Assembly: GCA_009837445.1 (NCBI GenBank)
Contig: VXTM01000009.1
Location: 1-64,000 of the forward strand
Reading direction: 5' to 3'
DNA length: 64,000 bases
Source of the DNA: Acidimicrobiaceae bacterium
GTDB taxonomy: Bacteria > Actinomycetota > Acidimicrobiia > Acidimicrobiales > Aldehydirespiratoraceae
The notes beneath the pieces were generated by a model, which ran no database searches, was not told the origin of the DNA, and saw only the letters and a program-made list of their open reading frames with translations. The position numbers and the translations under genes are program-made. Within the stretch, counting starts at the first letter, position 1, and each line of letters starts with the position of its first letter. This document shows positions 28,022-36,186 of this stretch, in pieces.

Positions 28022-28417
28022 TCAGGAATCGACCCTCGCGGCGCACGTCCTCAAGATATCTTCCGCGGTGTCGTCCCATAGAACCTCAGGACTGTCCTCG
28101 AGATCGCTGGGATTGGGGTTCTCGCGCAGTGCCTTGTCCAGCGACTTGAACTGGTCCAGCGTCAGCGAGTCGCGCAGCCCGTCGAAGGAGCACCGGCACA
28201 GCACGCGCGCCTCGGCATCGGTGAGGTTCCTGGTGTTGGCCAGCTCGCACGAGTCGATGAAGTTCTTCTCCACCGCGGAGTCGAACCCCTCCGAGACGAA
28301 GCGCCTGTCCTGCTCGGCCTCGTCCCAGGTGTCGGGGTCGGCGCTGGTACCACAACCCGCCACCACCAGCACCACCGCCGCGGCGAGAACCCAGACAGGA
28401 CGGAGACGGGGTGCCAT
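28022..28417 (-). CDS. Small cysteine-containing lipoprotein, unknown function
   Basis: 131 residues from the ATG at 28415-28417. A lipoprotein signal peptide ends at Cys22 (VLVVAGCGT). The mature part has further cysteines (DSCELANTR, VLCRCSFDGLR, LRTCAARVDS) in a helical arrangement with conserved-looking NLTDAEARVLC and SLTLDQFKSLDKAL. No family recognised. It lies between the amidohydrolase and the uracil-DNA glycosylase, on the same strand, 26 bases after the glycosylase stop. Confidence 0.7.
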   Translation of the reverse strand: MAPRLRPVWVLAAAVVLVVAGCGTSADPDTWDEAEQDRRFVSEGFDSAVEKNFIDSCELANTRNLTDAEARVLCRCSFDGLRDSLTLDQFKSLDKALRENPNPSDLEDSPEVLWDDTAEDILRTCAARVDS

Positions 28418-28443
28418 AGCGCGTCCGAGGCTAGCGCCTGCAA

Positions 28444-29154
28444 CTAGCTGCTCAGTTCTGAGGCCCGGGCGAACACCGCGTCGAGCATGGGCTCGGTGAG
28501 GCGGCCGGTGAAGGTGTTCTGCTGGCTGGGGTGGTAGCTGCACAGAAGCGTCAGGCCGCCGTCCAGCGTGGCCTCGGCGAGATGGCCGAAACGGGGGCGC
28601 GGACCCGACCCCAGCTCGCGCCACACCACCTGCTGGGCGAAGCCGCCCAGCACGACCACCACCTTCAGGGCCTCGAGCGCGGCCAGCTCACGCCGCATGA
28701 ACGGCATGCACGCGTCCCGCTCGGCGGGCATGGGCTTGTTGTCCGGCGGCGCGCACTTGACCGGAGAGGTGATCCAGGCCCCGGTGAGCACGAGCCCGTC
28801 ATCCCGCCCGGTCGAGTCGGGCTGATTGGCGTAGCCGGCCCGGTACAGGGCCCGGTAGAGCCAGTCCCCGGAGCGGTCACCGGTGAACATCCGGCCGGTG
28901 CGGTTGGCGCCGTGGGCCGCGGGCGCGAGACCGACCACGACCAGGTGGGCGTCGGGATCACCGAAGCCGGGCACTCCCCGCGCCCAGTACTCGTCGTCAC
29001 GGTAGGCGGCCCGCTTTTCCCTCCCGATCCGCTCGCGCCACTCCACCAGGCGGGGACAGGTCCGGCAGGCGGCCACCTCGACGGCGACCTCGTCGAGGAC
29101 ACGGCGCCGGCCGGGGGACTCCACGAGTGAGCAGGCTACGTTGGCGTTCACCAT
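28444..29154 (-). CDS. udgB: Uracil-DNA glycosylase, family 5 (UdgB)
   Basis: 236 residues from the ATG at 29152-29154; a GTG at 29124 is an alternative that removes the overlap with the divergent phosphatase start. Family 5 signatures are GLAPAAHGANRTGRMFTGDR and CSYHPSQQNTFTGRLTE. Cysteines placed for a [4Fe-4S] cluster are CRTCPRL near the N-terminus and VKCAPPDNKPMPAERDAC in the middle. It excises uracil and related deaminated bases from DNA, and is valuable in GC-rich genomes where cytosine deamination is frequent. Confidence 0.92.
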   Translation of the reverse strand: MVNANVACSLVESPGRRRVLDEVAVEVAACRTCPRLVEWRERIGREKRAAYRDDEYWARGVPGFGDPDAHLVVVGLAPAAHGANRTGRMFTGDRSGDWLYRALYRAGYANQPDSTGRDDGLVLTGAWITSPVKCAPPDNKPMPAERDACMPFMRRELAALEALKVVVVLGGFAQQVVWRELGSGPRPRFGHLAEATLDGGLTLLCSYHPSQQNTFTGRLTEPMLDAVFARASELSS

Positions 29155-29818
29155 GCCCACTAACCCCGCCCGCGGCGCGGCCAAGGCCGCACCAGTCGGC
29201 TGCCTGGTGCTGCTCGTGCGCCACGGGCAGACCCCCACGACGGGCGATGTGCTTCCGGGCCGGGCCCCCGGGCTGCATCTGGCGCCCGAGGGGGTCGATC
29301 AGGCCCGGGCGGTGGCTGAGCGCGTGGCCGGCCTGGGCCGGGTCAAGGCCGTGTACGCCTCGCCGATGGAGCGTGCCGTCGAGACCGCTGCTCCAATCGC
29401 CCGCGCCTGCGGCCTCAGGGTCCGCAAGAACCCCGGCCTGATCGAATGCGACTTCGGCCGGTGGACGGGACGCAAGCTCAAGACCCTGAGCAAGCGCAAG
29501 GAGTGGACCACCGTGCAGCGCCACCCGAGCGGGTTCCGCTTCCCGGGCGGGGAATCGTTCGCCGAGATGCAGGCCCGCGCCCTCGACGCGGTCGCGGCCA
29601 TAACGGCCCGCCACCCGGGCCAGACAGTGGTGGCCGTGTCCCACGCCGACGTGATCAAGGCGGTGGCCGCGGCCGCGGCCGGCACGCCGCTGGACATGTT
29701 CCAGCGAATCGTGGTCTCACCCTGCTCGATCACCGCCATCGCCTACCACCCGGCCGGTCCGATCCTTCTCACCGTGAACAACACCGGCGACGACCTGGCC
29801 GCGCTGGCGCCCTCATGA
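29153..29818 (+). CDS. Histidine phosphatase family protein (MSMEG_4193-type)
   Basis: 221 residues from the ATG at 29153; an upstream ATG at 29141 is also in frame. The phosphohistidine motif is LLVRHGQTPTTGDVLPGRAPG, with Arg in ASPMERAVETAAPIA, Glu in ECDFGRWTGRKL and the second His in VAVSHADVIKAV. First gene of the actinobacterial trio phosphatase-DUF3090-SCO1664, which in other genomes often sits with mshC of mycothiol synthesis; mshC itself is not in this window. The stop overlaps the next start by four bases. Confidence 0.92.
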   Translation: MPTNPARGAAKAAPVGCLVLLVRHGQTPTTGDVLPGRAPGLHLAPEGVDQARAVAERVAGLGRVKAVYASPMERAVETAAPIARACGLRVRKNPGLIECDFGRWTGRKLKTLSKRKEWTTVQRHPSGFRFPGGESFAEMQARALDAVAAITARHPGQTVVAVSHADVIKAVAAAAAGTPLDMFQRIVVSPCSITAIAYHPAGPILLTVNNTGDDLAALAPS

Positions 29819-30303
29819 GCGAGTCGTTCCACTTCGAGGCGGTCGAGATTCTCACCGTGGGAACGCTCGGACCCAAGGGCCAGCGGGTCTTCTACCTGCA
29901 GTGCCTCGCCGAGGGCGAGCTCGTGTCGCTCAAGTTCGAGAAGCAACAGGCCGCCGCTCTGGCCGAGTATCTGGACCGGATCCTGGGCCAGCTTCCCGAG
30001 GCCGGCGAGGGCGAGCCGCCCGCCGACCTCGACATGCGCGAGCCGGTGGTGGAGGCCTGGACCATCGGCTCGTTGGGGATCGCCTACGACGAGCACGCTG
30101 ACCGGGTGATTCTCGTGGCCGAGGAGTTGGTCGAGGATGAGGACACGGCGGGCGCCTCAGCCCGTTTCACGCTCTCGCGTGCGCAGGTCAGCGCACTGGT
30201 GGCCCGGGCCCGGGCGGTGGTGGCCTCCGGGCGGCCCCCGTGCCCCTATTGCCTGCGCCCCCTGGAGCCGTCGAACGGGGACTGGTGCCCGTGCCACAAC
30301 TGA
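29815..30303 (+). CDS. DUF3090 family protein
   Basis: 162 residues. N-terminal FEAVEILTVGTLGPKGQRVFYLQ and the C-terminal zinc-ribbon-like CPYCLRPLEPSNGDWCPCHN (CxxC...CxC) mark the DUF3090 family. Function unknown; the gene is translationally coupled to the histidine phosphatase (ATGA overlap) and followed by the SCO1664-type gene. The Cys pairs could bind zinc. Confidence 0.93.
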   Translation: MSESFHFEAVEILTVGTLGPKGQRVFYLQCLAEGELVSLKFEKQQAAALAEYLDRILGQLPEAGEGEPPADLDMREPVVEAWTIGSLGIAYDEHADRVILVAEELVEDEDTAGASARFTLSRAQVSALVARARAVVASGRPPCPYCLRPLEPSNGDWCPCHN

Positions 30304-30331
30304 CAGCCGCGCTGCTCGCTCCGCCGCGACG

Positions 30332-31108
30332 ATGACCACGGGCGCCGCTGGGACCGGCACCTCCGACGCCGGGCAGCAATCGCCCATCAGGGACCGTCCG
30401 CCGATCGCGACCGACCGGGCCCTGAGGCTGCTGAGCGAGGGCGACGTGGAGCTGAGGGGGAGGATGCCCTACAGCTCCAACGTCACGTTCCTGGTGGATG
30501 TGGCTCACGACGGGCTGGACGCCCAGGCCATATACAAGCCCGTGCGGGGCGAGCGACCGCTGTGGGACTTCCCGTCCGGTCTGGCCCACCGCGAGGAGGG
30601 CGCCTTCCTCGTGGACAAGGCGCTGGGATGGGACCTGGTGCCGCCCACGGTCGTGCGCGACGACCTGCCCTTCGACCACGGCTCGCTCCAGCTGTTCATG
30701 CCCTCGAACTTCGAGGAGCACTACTTCACGCTGGTGTCCGAGGATCGGTTCGGGCTGGAACTGCAGCGGGTCTGCGCGCTCGACATCGTCATCAACAACA
30801 CCGACCGCAAGTCGGGGCACTGCCTGCTGGGAACCGACGGCACGATCTGGGCCATCGACAACGGCCTGTCGTTCCACTGCCAGTTCAAGCTCCGCACCGT
30901 GATCTGGGACTTCGCCGGCGAAGGGCTGCCCGATGACGTGCGCCGCGACCTGCGAGGCCTGCTGGAGACCGGCCTGCCCGAGCCTCTGGCGGCCGCTCTC
31001 ACCCAGCAGGAGGCGGACGCAACCCTGGACCGGACCGAGAGCCTGGTGGCCGCGGGCCGGTTCCCGTCCGACGGCCACGGCCACCGATGGCCCTGGCCCC
31101 TGGTCTAG
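30332..31108 (+). CDS. SCO1664 family protein (PI3/4-kinase-like fold)
   Basis: 258 residues from the ATG at 30332. Signatures are LLSEGDVELRGRMPYSSNVTF, AIYKPVRGERPLWDFPSGL (nucleotide lysine), LDIVINNTDRKSGHCLL and IWAIDNGLSFH, which correspond to the catalytic and metal motifs of PI3K/PI4K-like kinases. The actual substrate is unknown. Third member of the phosphatase-DUF3090 trio; start lies 28 bases after the DUF3090 stop. Confidence 0.9.
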   Translation: MTTGAAGTGTSDAGQQSPIRDRPPIATDRALRLLSEGDVELRGRMPYSSNVTFLVDVAHDGLDAQAIYKPVRGERPLWDFPSGLAHREEGAFLVDKALGWDLVPPTVVRDDLPFDHGSLQLFMPSNFEEHYFTLVSEDRFGLELQRVCALDIVINNTDRKSGHCLLGTDGTIWAIDNGLSFHCQFKLRTVIWDFAGEGLPDDVRRDLRGLLETGLPEPLAAALTQQEADATLDRTESLVAAGRFPSDGHGHRWPWPLV

Positions 31109-31177
31109 GTAGCCTGCTGCCCTCCAGCGCCGGGACGCCCGGCCAAACGCTTCCCAGGCCCGAACGGAGAGGCTGAC

Positions 31178-32146
31178 TTGAAGGGCTTCGACCCCCGCTA
31201 CGAGGACCTGCCCGACTACATCCTCGGCATCACCTACCGGATCTGGGAGGGCCGCGAGGTGGACGCACTCCGCGAGCTCTACGCCCCGGACATCACGGTG
31301 CGGTCGCCAGACGGAGTCGTCAAGGGCAACGAAGCGGTGATCGCGGCCACCCTCACCACCCTCGCCCAGTTCGGCGATCGCCAGCTACTGGGAGAGGACG
31401 TGATCTGGAGCGGCGACGACGAGACCGGCTTCCTTTCGTCACACCGCATCATGTCGCTGGCCACGCACAGCGGGGACGGAACCTACGGACGCGCTACCGG
31501 AACGAAGGTTCGATACCGGATCATCGCCGATTGCGCGGCTCGAGAGAATCAGATCTACGACGAGTGGCTCGTACGCGACCAGGGTGCGATCGTGCGCCAG
31601 CTAGGCCTCGATCCGAAACGGTACGCCGCGGAGCAGATCGACTCCGAAGGAGGGCCCGAGACCTGCCAACGCCCCTTCCGCCCGTCACCCGATGCCGCAG
31701 CCGCTTACACCGGTGCCGGCAACGACCACGAGACGGGCCGACGGTACGCAGACCTGCTGGAGCGAGTGATGGACGGCGGCCTGGACGCGGTGGCCGAGCA
31801 TTACGACAGGGCCGTACAGGTCGAGCTGCCCGGTGGTTGTACTGCCCACGGGCAGGCCGAGGCCGATCGCTTCTGGCTCGGGCTGCGCAGCTCCTTCTCC
31901 GGGGCCCGCTTCGAGGTCCATCACCGCATCGGGCGCGACGACCCCGGTATGCCGCCCCGAGCCGCGCTGCGCTGGTCGCTCACCGGCACCCACGACGGCT
32001 GGGGGGCATTCGGGCGACCGAGCGGAGCCCCGGTTCACGTCATGGGAATCAGCCACGCCGAGTTCGGCTCCCGAGGGCTGCGGCGCGAGTGGGCGCTGAT
32101 CGACGAGACGGCGATCTGGAAGCAGATCCTGCTGCACACCGGCTGA
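31178..32146 (+). CDS. Tandem SnoaL/NTF2-like protein 1
   Basis: 322 residues, starting at a TTG preceded by GGAGAGG six bases upstream. Two NTF2-fold modules are evident: residues about 5-145 (YRIWEGREVDALRELYAPDI, then IYDEWLVRDQGAIVRQLGLD) and about 180-320 (LLERVMDGGLDAVAEHYDRA, then REWALIDETAIWKQIL). SnoaL-like domains bind small polar molecules and can act as cyclases, isomerases or esterases; no catalytic set can be assigned. It stands just before the LacI regulator and is the first of three such double-domain proteins in the cluster (with 38146 and 41549). Confidence 0.75.
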   Translation: MKGFDPRYEDLPDYILGITYRIWEGREVDALRELYAPDITVRSPDGVVKGNEAVIAATLTTLAQFGDRQLLGEDVIWSGDDETGFLSSHRIMSLATHSGDGTYGRATGTKVRYRIIADCAARENQIYDEWLVRDQGAIVRQLGLDPKRYAAEQIDSEGGPETCQRPFRPSPDAAAAYTGAGNDHETGRRYADLLERVMDGGLDAVAEHYDRAVQVELPGGCTAHGQAEADRFWLGLRSSFSGARFEVHHRIGRDDPGMPPRAALRWSLTGTHDGWGAFGRPSGAPVHVMGISHAEFGSRGLRREWALIDETAIWKQILLHTG

Positions 32147-32187
32147 AGTTCCCCTTGTGGGTGACCGCTCCAGCATTCGCAGAGTCC

Positions 32188-32216
32188 TTGATTTGCAAGG
32201 ATGAATACGTATACAT
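32188..32216 (+). promoter_or_regulatory. Putative promoter and operator of the LacI-type regulator
   Basis: A -35-like TTGATT (32188-32193) and a -10-like TATACA (32210-32215) lie 16 bases apart, with transcription expected close to the ATG at 32229. Over the -10 sits a near-perfect palindrome TGAATACGTATACA (32202-32215), with one mismatched pair. LacI-family proteins bind such symmetric sites, so autoregulation is plausible. The region is AT-rich compared with its surroundings. Confidence 0.5.
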
Positions 32217-32228
32217 AGAATCGCCTGG

Positions 32229-33314
32229 ATGCCGAGGTCAGGTCGGAGGCGCCCAATCACGTCGGTAGACGTCGCGGTAGCCGCGGGCGTGTCGCAAGCG
32301 ACCGTCGCCCGCTGCTTCAACACACCCGATGTGGTGGCGCCCGGCACTCGCCAGAGGATCGAGGCCGCCGCGGAGCGGCTCGGCTACGTGCCCAACGCCA
32401 TCGCCCGGAGCCTCAAGTCACAGAGCACCAACATCGTCGGCGCGGTCGTTCCGGCTGTCGGAGAGTACTGGCAGAACGTAGTGACCTGCTTCTCACGCTG
32501 CCTCACCGCCAGCGGACGGCAGTTGCTGCTGTTCAGCTTCCTCGACCAGGCCGACGTGGACGACACCCTGGAGGCGGTGGCGCAGTATCGCCTCGACGGT
32601 CTGATTCTGGCTTCGGCGACCATCGCCGAGGCGCAACTGGCCCGGATGAGGCAGACGGGCCTGTCGCTGGTGGCCTTCAACCATCCCGACGCGGCCGGCA
32701 TCGTCCCCTCGGTGACCGTGGACAACGAGGCAGGCTCGGCCGAGTTGGCCCGCCACCTTGCCGATCTCGGATGCGCCCGGGTCCTATACGTCGGCGGGGT
32801 GGCCGCAGCCTCCACGGACCGGGCCCGCTTCCGCGGCGCGGCCCGCACCCTCGCCTCGGCCGGCGCCACCTGCAACTACATGGAGGCCGGCGCCTTCACC
32901 TACGAGGCGGGCTACAAGGCCGCCGATCGGGTCGGCCAGATGGACAGCCTGCCCGACGCCATCATGGTCGGCGGCGACGAAGTGGCCTTCGGGATGCTCG
33001 ACGGTCTGCGCCAATACGGGATCACGGCGCCCAACGACCTGCTGATGACCGGGTTCGACGGACTTCCCCAGGCAAGCTGGGCGGGCTACGACCTGACCAC
33101 CCTGGTGCAGCCGGCTGAGCAGCTCGCCGAGCACGCGGCTGAACTCGCGGCCAGAGGGTTGGACGCCCCCTCCAATGTCGTGCCGCCGTCGGTGGTGGTG
33201 GCCGGAACCCTTCGCCGGGGCCGGACCACCCGCCGCGGCGAGGAGCCTCCAGCCCGACCGCAGGCACGGGCCGGGCGAGGCTGCGGGCCCCAGTCGAGGG
33301 CTGGTCGCGGATGA
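32229..33314 (+). CDS. LacI family transcriptional regulator
   Basis: 361 residues. The N-terminal helix-turn-helix with hinge is TSVDVAVAAGVSQATVARCF (about 11-30) and LGYVPNAIARSL. A periplasmic-binding-protein-like effector domain follows (NIVGAVVPAVGEYWQNVV; LDGLILASATI; PSVTVDNEAGSAELARHL; AIMVGGDEVAFGMLDGLRQ; LLMTGFDGLP). The last 30 residues are Arg/Gly/Pro-rich and not part of the fold. It probably senses the compound taken up by the ABC importer downstream. Its stop overlaps the start of the bicupin gene by four bases. Confidence 0.93.
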   Translation: MPRSGRRRPITSVDVAVAAGVSQATVARCFNTPDVVAPGTRQRIEAAAERLGYVPNAIARSLKSQSTNIVGAVVPAVGEYWQNVVTCFSRCLTASGRQLLLFSFLDQADVDDTLEAVAQYRLDGLILASATIAEAQLARMRQTGLSLVAFNHPDAAGIVPSVTVDNEAGSAELARHLADLGCARVLYVGGVAAASTDRARFRGAARTLASAGATCNYMEAGAFTYEAGYKAADRVGQMDSLPDAIMVGGDEVAFGMLDGLRQYGITAPNDLLMTGFDGLPQASWAGYDLTTLVQPAEQLAEHAAELAARGLDAPSNVVPPSVVVAGTLRRGRTTRRGEEPPARPQARAGRGCGPQSRAGRG

Positions 33315-34462
33315 ACTCGTCGGGCGACGCCGTGCTGGGGCCGTCTGAGTTCGCCCGCCGCGTGATCGAACCCGGCGACTTCGTGGCGGACCGATCCGCC
33401 TTCGTGGACGTGCGGCTCCCCCGCTCGGCCGGCAAGGCGAGCTACTCGCTGATCGGTCCGGGGGTCTCCCAGAACCCCGAGCAGGTTGTGAACCTCACCG
33501 AAGCGCACGGGTTCCACCTGGGCGCGGCCTCCATGGATCACGGCGTCGTCAACAACCAGCACATGCATTTCACCGCCGAGGTGTTCATCTGCACCAGAGG
33601 CCTGTGGCGCATGAAGATCGGCGACCACGGACAGCAGACCCTGGACATCTCCCCCGGCACCGTGTTCTCGGTGCCGACATGGGTGTTCCGAGGCTTCGAG
33701 AACATCGGCGCGGACGACGGCTGGCTCTTCGCAGTGCTCGGCGGCAACGAGACCGGAGGGATCGTGTGGGCCCCGGACGTGCTGCGGGCGGCGGCGGAGA
33801 CCGGGCTGTTCCTCGGAGCGGACGGCACGGTCATCGACGCCTCCGCCGGCGGCAGCGTCAACGGCTGCATCGAGCCGCTGGAGGAATCCGAGCTCTCGTC
33901 GCTGGACAGCTACAGCGACGACGAGCTCGTCGCCCGTACCGTGAGGTTCGAGGACTTGGCCTGGTCGGACCGCTCGCTGCTGTCGAGCGTCGGCCAGGGT
34001 CGCGCCGGCGGCAGCATCGAACTGGCGCCGGTGATCGGCTACGGGATGACCGAGGACCGCCGCCACCAGCCGCCCATCACTATCCCCCACGGCTTCAGCA
34101 TCGAGTGGCTGCGGGCTGCTCCGGGGGCGAGCTTCGGCCTGCACCGGCTGGCCCGTCACCAAGCAGCCATCCTGACCGAGGGCAGCTGGGAGGTGGCCGT
34201 CAACCGTGGCTCGTTCCGGCTCACGGCCCGCCCCCAGGAGGGCTCGGTGGTGTCGATGCCTCCCGGCGTGTGGCGCGACTTCCTCAACGTCGGCGAGTCC
34301 GAGGCCTGCGCTCTGTTGGTGTGCAACTCCCAGGAGCGGCCCCGAGTGGAGTGGGACGAGTCCCTCGAGCAGTCGGCTGCCACCAACGGCTGGAGCCGCG
34401 ACGCGTCCGGTTACCTGGCCCCCGCGACGCTGGTGGCCGGAGCATCGGGGGCAGTGCCATGA
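33311..34462 (+). CDS. Bicupin-domain protein
   Basis: 383 residues with two cupin barrels. The first (about 50-160) has NNQHMHFTAEVFICTRGLWRMKIG and SPGTVFSVPTWVFRGFEN; the His-rich segment could bind a metal. The second (about 245-350) has GASFGLHRLARHQAAILTEG and SMPPGVWRDFLNVGE. The layout resembles bicupin dioxygenases, isomerases and seed-storage-like cupins acting on aromatic or sugar-acid substrates, but the exact reaction is unknown. Coupled to the regulator by an ATGA overlap; followed by the solute-binding protein after 79 bases. Confidence 0.82.
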   Translation: MNSSGDAVLGPSEFARRVIEPGDFVADRSAFVDVRLPRSAGKASYSLIGPGVSQNPEQVVNLTEAHGFHLGAASMDHGVVNNQHMHFTAEVFICTRGLWRMKIGDHGQQTLDISPGTVFSVPTWVFRGFENIGADDGWLFAVLGGNETGGIVWAPDVLRAAAETGLFLGADGTVIDASAGGSVNGCIEPLEESELSSLDSYSDDELVARTVRFEDLAWSDRSLLSSVGQGRAGGSIELAPVIGYGMTEDRRHQPPITIPHGFSIEWLRAAPGASFGLHRLARHQAAILTEGSWEVAVNRGSFRLTARPQEGSVVSMPPGVWRDFLNVGESEACALLVCNSQERPRVEWDESLEQSAATNGWSRDASGYLAPATLVAGASGAVP

Positions 34463-34541
34463 GCCGCCCCCTCTACACGATCTGTGGCGCCCGAGAGGCG
34501 CTGACGGTGTCCCTATGACAATCCCAACAGGAGGGAAGACA

Positions 34542-36059
34542 ATGAAAGCAACATCGCGCCGTTGGTGGCGGATCCTCGCCGCCTTCTGTGCCCTGTCCCT
34601 AGTGGCCGCAGCCTGCGGCGACGACGATGACGAGGCGCCAGCCCCAGCGGTCACGGATGACTCGTCCACGCTCAGCACGGACGACTACGACGACATGGCC
34701 GAAGACGACGCCGACATGGCCGACGACGACGCCGACATGGCCGAGGAAGCAATGGCCGACGACGACGCCGACCATGACCACGACGAAGAAGAGGCCGACC
34801 ATGACCACGACGAGGACATGGCCGAGGAAGAGATGGCCATGGAGTTGATCTCCGACGAGTGCCCGATCCCCAACCCGGACTCGGAGGTTGAGATCGATCT
34901 GATGGGGTGGGAGTTCCCGATCGTTTCGCAGTACGCCGAGGAGATCGCCGACTGCGAGGCCGGGAACTACTCGTTCAACTACCAGTTCCTCGACTCGGTC
35001 GAGGCCCGCAACGCCATGACGCTGGACGCCTCCACGGGCGCTCCGACCTTCGAGGTCTACCAGGGCTCGAACGCGTTCATCGGCGAGCTGGCCAACCAGG
35101 GCTTCGTGCTGCCGCTCAACGACCTGGTCGACAAGTACCGCGACGAGTTCAATCTCGACCAGATCGACTCGGCCTTCTGGGACATGGCTTCGATCGACGG
35201 GAACATCTACTCGATCCCGATGATCTCCAACACCATGCACCTCTTCTACAACGAGCCCGCCCTCGCGGAGCTGGGCGTGTCGGTGCCGACGACATTCGAT
35301 GAGGCCTTCGCGGCCTGCGAGCAGGTCATGGCGGGCGGCTACGACATCGGCTTCCTGTACATGCTCTCCGCCGGCTGGGCCTGGCAGATCGAGTTCGACA
35401 GCGTGCTCGGCTCGTTGGGCGTCACGCCGATCGATCCCGTCACCGGACAGCCCAACTTCAGCAGCCCGGAGGGCGTCCAGGCCGCCACGCTGCTGCGGGA
35501 CATGTGGCAGCGCTGCGCGCCCGACGCGGCGGGCTCATACAGCACCGACGATGTCCAGGCCGCCTTCCAGACCGGCGAGGCGATCCTCGGCCACACCTGG
35601 GCCTCCCGGGCCGGAGCGATGGACGACCCCGAGGCGTCGACGGTGGTGGGCGAGATCCAGTTCGCGCCCGCACTGAGCACGGGAGGCGACACGGTCGCCG
35701 CACCGGCCTACATCGACGGCTGGATGATCCCGGTGGGCACGCCCGAGGACATGGTCGAGAAGATCTTCCTGGTGATGCTGGCCGCGACCGACCAGGAGAG
35801 CCAGGAGGCCGCCGCCGAGTTCGGCCTGGTGACCCGCACCGGCGTGTCCCACCCCAACGGCCCGCGCGACGCGGCCGCGGCCGAGGCGAGCCTGGTGAGG
35901 GGTCGGGGCGCCGACCTGACCCACCCGGCCGCCGGCCTGGCCCGGGCCAAGCTCGGTGAGGCGCTCGTAACGATCCTCGACGGCACGCCGGTCGAGGAGG
36001 CCCTGGCCGCCGCTGAGGCGGCCTATCTGGCCGAGGCGTCCGAGCAGGGACTGCTCTAA
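34542..36059 (+). CDS. ABC transporter substrate-binding lipoprotein with acidic His-rich linker
   Basis: 505 residues. The start at 34542 has AGGAGGG upstream and gives a lipoprotein signal ending at Cys25 (LVAAACGD). Residues about 26-105 are a low-complexity linker of Asp, Glu, Ala and Met (ADMADDDADMAEE) with two DHDHDEE segments, longer than usual. The mature domain is a family 1 (sugar-type) extracellular binding protein: FEVYQGSNAFIGELANQGF, SIPMISNTMHLFYNEPALA, GYDIGFLYMLSAGWAW, AAFQTGEAILGHTW, IDGWMIPVGTPEDM. It captures the substrate outside the membrane for the two permeases that follow. Confidence 0.92.
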   Translation: MKATSRRWWRILAAFCALSLVAAACGDDDDEAPAPAVTDDSSTLSTDDYDDMAEDDADMADDDADMAEEAMADDDADHDHDEEEADHDHDEDMAEEEMAMELISDECPIPNPDSEVEIDLMGWEFPIVSQYAEEIADCEAGNYSFNYQFLDSVEARNAMTLDASTGAPTFEVYQGSNAFIGELANQGFVLPLNDLVDKYRDEFNLDQIDSAFWDMASIDGNIYSIPMISNTMHLFYNEPALAELGVSVPTTFDEAFAACEQVMAGGYDIGFLYMLSAGWAWQIEFDSVLGSLGVTPIDPVTGQPNFSSPEGVQAATLLRDMWQRCAPDAAGSYSTDDVQAAFQTGEAILGHTWASRAGAMDDPEASTVVGEIQFAPALSTGGDTVAAPAYIDGWMIPVGTPEDMVEKIFLVMLAATDQESQEAAAEFGLVTRTGVSHPNGPRDAAAAEASLVRGRGADLTHPAAGLARAKLGEALVTILDGTPVEEALAAAEAAYLAEASEQGLL

Positions 36060-36069
36060 GCGCTTGAAT

Positions 36070-36112
36070 GGCTGGGGGTGGGCGGCGGTCGCCGGCGCCG
36101 TCCACCCCAGCC
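36070..36112 (+). terminator. Strong hairpin between binding-protein and permease genes
   Basis: An inverted repeat of about 17 bases per arm (GGCTGGGGG...CGGCG against CGCCG...CCCCAGCC) encloses a short GC loop ten bases after the stop codon. No T-run follows, so it is not a classic terminator. Such hairpins after binding-protein genes commonly protect the upstream mRNA and limit permease expression. Confidence 0.6.
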
Positions 36113-36186
36113 GCCTCACGGCGTAGGGTTCCCGGATACGCCCGAGGTGAGACCGCATTAGCTGACCGCAGCGGGAAGACACGACG

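Noticed and set aside
33086-34678. 530-codon minus-strand frame opposite the bicupin gene
   Set aside because: No recognisable motif and atypical composition; the plus-strand bicupin and LacI genes fit families and are translationally coupled.
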